9,287 bases of DNA, taken from DASQHY01 sp036390175. GTDB taxonomy: Bacteria > Acidobacteriota > Terriglobia > Acidiferrales > UBA7541. Both the position numbers and the translations under genes were made by a program. The notes below the pieces were generated by a model that ran no database searches, was not told the origin of the DNA, and worked only from the letters and a program-made list of their open reading frames with translations. The stretch lies in contig DASWCG010000341.1 in the NCBI GenBank assembly GCA_036390175.1, forward strand, positions 1 through 9,287, given 5' to 3'. The first letter of the stretch is position 1, and every line of letters begins with the position of its first letter. This document shows positions 6,828-9,287 of this stretch, one piece after another.

Positions 6828-6863
6828 ACCTAGCGCCCCGCATGGCTTGCATGCTTTCTAGGT
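6828..6863. repeat. Imperfect inverted repeat between convergent genes
   Basis: ACCTAG (6828-6833) pairs with CTAGGT (6858-6863), and inside it GCATG (6840-6844) pairs with CATGC (6850-6854) around a five-base loop. The two stems are separated by six unpaired bases on one side and three on the other. GGTCC at 6801-6805 could compete by pairing with GGACC at 6826-6830. The element lies in the only non-coding DNA between the peptidase stop (6796) and the membrane-protein stop (6894-6892). A two-sided terminator would be expected here, but there is no T-tract on either strand, so a Rho-independent terminator is not supported. Confidence 0.3.
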
Positions 6864-6891
6864 GTCGAATGTGAAGTGTTGGAGTGCGAAC

Positions 6892-7668
6892 TCACCGGCC
6901 TCGCGAGGCGCTGACAAGTACAGCCTCATTCTCCTGGCTCGTGTTGGAGATGTCTTCGAGCACTGCGCGGGTGATGTGCATCCGGTAGTAGATGTAGACG
7001 AAATACATCGCCGGCACGACGAGCAAGGTCACGCCCCAATTGGTCCCTTGCCGCGCGGCGCTGGCCAGACCCGCCACGGCCGCGCCCACCAGAAAGTAGG
7101 GGAACGTCCATTCATAGCACGAGAGCCAGACTTGCTTGAGGGGGCGCTCCTCGGCCAGGGAAATGACCAGCGAAACAAGCCCCGTGTTCAACACCACATA
7201 CACGCAAGCTCCCAGGACCATCATCGCGGCGAGAGAATTCAAACCCAGCACTGCCAGGATACTGTGCGAAGCCGAAAATGCCGCCGCCGTACAAACCGGC
7301 AGACACGCTCCGTTGAAAAGCACCTGCGCCGGCTTCGGCCGCGTCTGCGCCTTCCAGAGGGACTGCACGAGCGCCCCGCCCAGACCGATCAGCACAGCTT
7401 CGCCAAAGCTAAATAAGGCGATGCCGATCAGAATGAAGACGAAGTTTGCGGAGATGGTAGTCTTAAAGCCCGGCAAGCGGATCTTCATCGCGGAAGCCAG
7501 CATCGCCAGGGCGAAGAACAGGACGAAGTGCCTGAGGTTTTCCGGATTCCATCGAGAGGCCGCTACAGCCAGCACGGCGGTAGCGAGGGCGGCGATCATC
7601 GCGATGTACAGTTTTGCTTTGGTGGCCATCGCCCTCTCCCCACTGCCAACCTGCGTCGCCGCGCTCAC
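6892..7668 (-). CDS. Polytopic membrane protein, sensor-like module without output domain
   Basis: The product is 258 residues from GTG 7668, or 245 from ATG 7629. Numbering from the ATG, hydrophobic segments lie near 6-24, 32-48, 58-75, 77-91, 103-125, 130-155, 172-192 and 198-215: about eight membrane helices with short loops. Between the second and third is KIRLPGFKTTIS, and after the fourth is SLWKAQTRPKP. From memory, similar stretches occur in the N-terminal membrane part of some GGDEF and HD-GYP proteins; this is not verified. Here the protein stops about 30 residues after the last helix, with no cyclase, phosphodiesterase, kinase or HD domain. The 95 bases beyond the stop show no decayed remnant. 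The GTG start overlaps the subtilase stop (shared GTGA) and has AGGTGG six bases upstream; the ATG has GGAG six bases upstream. Both are credible. Translation is probably coupled to the protease. No enzymatic motif is visible, so a receptor, transporter or protease partner are all possible. Confidence 0.7.
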   Translation of the reverse strand: MSAATQVGSGERAMATKAKLYIAMIAALATAVLAVAASRWNPENLRHFVLFFALAMLASAMKIRLPGFKTTISANFVFILIGIALFSFGEAVLIGLGGALVQSLWKAQTRPKPAQVLFNGACLPVCTAAAFSASHSILAVLGLNSLAAMMVLGACVYVVLNTGLVSLVISLAEERPLKQVWLSCYEWTFPYFLVGAAVAGLASAARQGTNWGVTLLVVPAMYFVYIYYRMHITRAVLEDISNTSQENEAVLVSASRGR

Positions 7669-7680
7669 TTTTCACCACCT
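7636..7680 (-). promoter_or_regulatory. Paired ribosome binding sites at the subtilase/membrane-protein junction
   Basis: On the minus strand AGGTGG (complement of 7675-7680) lies six bases before GTG 7668, inside the last codons of the subtilase. GGAG (complement of 7636-7639) lies six bases before ATG 7629, inside the extended reading frame. Each start therefore has a well-spaced site. The first is tied to the TGA stop by a four-base GTGA overlap, a common arrangement for translational coupling. Confidence 0.5.
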
Positions 7681-9287
7681 ATCATGATGCTCAGCGCCGT
7701 GGATGTCGTCTGGTTCGCTGTGTTACCCCAGACGACGCCCGTACCCCAGACCACGCTGAAGCCACTACTGGTGCTCGAGCCCCAGCAGACGCTGCTACCC
7801 CAGAGCACCGCTGTGCCGTTTACGAATACGTTCGTGCCCCAGACCGCAGAGGTGTCCCAGACGGCGTCTGAGCCCCAGACGACGCTGGTCCCGGTAACTA
7901 AGTAAACGCTCTGTGTTGTGGGGTCAAAGCTCGCGGTCGGAGACACAGCCGAAGCATCGGCCAGATCGTTGCTGGACAGCGCAGCGGCAATATCTAGGTA
8001 GCCGGCGCCAATGGTGAAAATGTCGTAGTAATCCGTATAGGTGATACCCGTTGTCGGGTCCGTCGTCGTACTGTCTACCGGAAAGTTCTTGGAGGCGGTC
8101 TTCATCAACCGGGCCTTCACCTGATCCGGAGTGAGGTTTGGATTCTGCTGAAGTAGAAGCGCGGCCGCCCCGCTCACTACTGGCGTGGCCATGCTCGTGC
8201 CGCTAAGACGCATATAGTTTTGCGACACGTTGTTCTTGTTCGTTTTAGCGACGTATTCAGGCAAGTATACATCTACCGCCGAATAGGTCTTTGGAAGCTG
8301 CGAGTTGGGGGACAGAAGGGAAACTACCTGATTGCCCGGGGCGACGATGTCAGGTTTCACGACTTGGTCAAACGCGGTTGGCCCCTTCGAACTGTAACTC
8401 GCAATCGTGTCGTCGGTACGCGTCGGAGTGCTTGCCGTTTTCATGGCGCCCACGGTGATGACGTACGGATCGTTGCCCGGGGCCGCGATCGTGCCGTAGC
8501 CGTCGGTATCCGCGCTGTTGTTGCGGCCCTGGTTCCCGGCCGCAGCGACCACCACAATACCGGCATTCCAGGCCGCCTCAACCGCCTGGCAGAGGGGATC
8601 CAGGGTGTAACTCTCGTACACCTGACGCCCAAGCGAAAGGTTGATTACCCGAATGTTGTACGTAGATTTTAGGCTGATGGCAGCCTGAATCGCCGCGATC
8701 ACGCTACTGTCCGTGCCCGCTCCGTTCTGGTCGAGCGCCCGCAGGTTGATAAGGTTCGCATTCGGCGCGATCCCTTTGAACGTATGCGTGTAATGGTTGC
8801 CCCAGGAAAACCAGCCTGCGCTGGCCACAATACCGGCAACGTGTGTGCCGTGGCCGTAGTAATCCGACGCGTCGGTTGTGCCTGGTACGAAACTCTGGCT
8901 ATAGACGATGCGCAAGCCGTAAGCGCCGGTGAGCGGGTTGTACCAATAGAGATCGCCGACGGGATAGACGCCGCTGTCGATGACTGCCACCCCGACGCCT
9001 GTGCCATCCAGTCCCCACTGCTGCCAAGCCACCGGGGCATTGACTGTTTCAGGCGTGTAGTCGAGCTTCGAAGTGGAGGTGCCACTGAGGGGACGATTGG
9101 GCGAGATGTAAGCAATGTCGGGATCATCCTCCAGAGCTGGCAGGGAATGCACTGGTACGGAATAGTGGGCGCCCTTGATAAAGTCCAGCTTCGTCTTCAG
9201 GACCCCGCCCTGGTTCTGCACCTTCTGATGGTGGGCCTCGGTGGGCGTCTCGTTAAATTGGATAATGACGTCCACCCTGGCGCCGTT
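7665..9287 (-). CDS. S8 subtilisin-like serine protease with I9 prodomain and Val-Trp-Gly repeat tail, 5' end outside window
   Basis: The frame is open from the right edge to TGA 7667-7665, giving 540 residues and no start. A GTG at 9275 is in frame, but the four codons before it (Asn-Gly-Ala-Arg) continue the prodomain strand, so the true start and any signal peptide lie beyond the window. Numbering from 9275, residues 1-64 are an I9 inhibitor/chaperone prodomain (VDVIIQFNE, then ALEDDPDIAYISPNRPL). The subtilase domain follows, with Asp100 in VAVIDSGV, His142 in GHGTHVAGI, oxyanion Asn248 in VVAAAGNQG and Ser361 in SGTSMATPVVSGAAALL. The catalytic set is complete, so this should be an active endopeptidase, processed after export. 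After about residue 435 comes a Ser/Thr/Ala linker and a hexad Val-Trp-Gly repeat (465-518), then a short tail ending Gly-Gly-Glu-Lys. No sortase, PPC or C-terminal sorting motif is seen. It is the upstream partner of the overlapping membrane-protein gene. Confidence 0.93.
   Translation of the reverse strand, partial: NGARVDVIIQFNETPTEAHHQKVQNQGGVLKTKLDFIKGAHYSVPVHSLPALEDDPDIAYISPNRPLSGTSTSKLDYTPETVNAPVAWQQWGLDGTGVGVAVIDSGVYPVGDLYWYNPLTGAYGLRIVYSQSFVPGTTDASDYYGHGTHVAGIVASAGWFSWGNHYTHTFKGIAPNANLINLRALDQNGAGTDSSVIAAIQAAISLKSTYNIRVINLSLGRQVYESYTLDPLCQAVEAAWNAGIVVVAAAGNQGRNNSADTDGYGTIAAPGNDPYVITVGAMKTASTPTRTDDTIASYSSKGPTAFDQVVKPDIVAPGNQVVSLLSPNSQLPKTYSAVDVYLPEYVAKTNKNNVSQNYMRLSGTSMATPVVSGAAALLLQQNPNLTPDQVKARLMKTASKNFPVDSTTTDPTTGITYTDYYDIFTIGAGYLDIAAALSSNDLADASAVSPTASFDPTTQSVYLVTGTSVVWGSDAVWDTSAVWGTNVFVNGTAVLWGSSVCWGSSTSSGFSVVWGTGVVWGNTANQTTSTALSIMIGGEK
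7722..7883 (-). repeat. Degenerate 18-base tandem repeat encoding Val-Trp-Gly hexads
   Basis: Nine consecutive units of about 18 bases each encode [V/A]-V-W-G-[S/T]-x. Tryptophans fall at 467, 473, 479, 492, 498, 510 and 516 (numbered from 9275). Two units keep the spacing but lack Trp: position 485 is Val and the place of 504 is Ser. One extra residue between 485 and 492 shifts the phase once. On the plus strand the repeat shows as recurring CCCCAGAC blocks. The units are degenerate, so they look old and maintained rather than freshly duplicated. Confidence 0.8.

Noticed and set aside
6898..6909. Twelve-base perfect palindrome GCCTCGCGAGGC at the 3' end of the membrane-protein gene.
   Set aside because: It has no loop, lies within codons and is made of common GC-rich words; a single copy gives no support for a binding site.
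7722..7883. Regular GGGG runs on the minus strand of the VWG repeat, considered as a G-quadruplex.
   Set aside because: The runs are about 14 bases apart, too far for a canonical quadruplex, and the Trp-Gly codons account for them.

Overview
This is a GC-rich bacterial chromosome segment with no rRNA, tRNA, insertion sequence or CRISPR array that I can see. The gene mix suggests Acidobacteriota or a neighbouring soil lineage: a Tat-exported flavoprotein, a glutamate-carboxypeptidase-II-like M28 peptidase, and a subtilase with a tail of Val-Trp-Gly repeats. That placement is inference from remembered family distribution, not a database result.

Layout, left to right. Bases 1-195 are the end of a SurE-type nucleotidase gene cut by the window edge. 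A plus-strand FAD-dependent amine oxidase of the monomeric sarcosine oxidase family follows (287-1582). It carries a Tat leader and also a well-placed internal start. It converges on a minus-strand membrane diguanylate cyclase (1622-2935). A 256-base divergent spacer holds candidate promoters and a possible 27-codon leader ORF. Then come a class V PLP enzyme (3192-4403) and a secreted M28B metallopeptidase (4526-6796), both plus strand; the peptidase has its own perfect TATAAT box. It converges across a 95-base gap, containing an imperfect inverted repeat, on a minus-strand pair: an S8 subtilase open at the right edge (7665-9287) and, overlapping its stop by four bases, a small polytopic membrane protein (6892-7668).

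Functionally, four products act at or outside the membrane (flavoenzyme, M28 peptidase, subtilase, polytopic protein). Two exported peptidases, a class V PLP enzyme and an N-methyl-amine or amino-acid oxidase would fit extracellular peptide use followed by amino-acid breakdown, but the strand changes argue against a single operon. The cyclase could link the cell's state to cyclic-di-GMP. The most unusual unit is the translationally coupled subtilase and membrane-protein pair: the membrane protein looks like the sensory half of a signalling protein without an output domain, and the protease ends in a hexad Trp-Gly repeat of unknown role.
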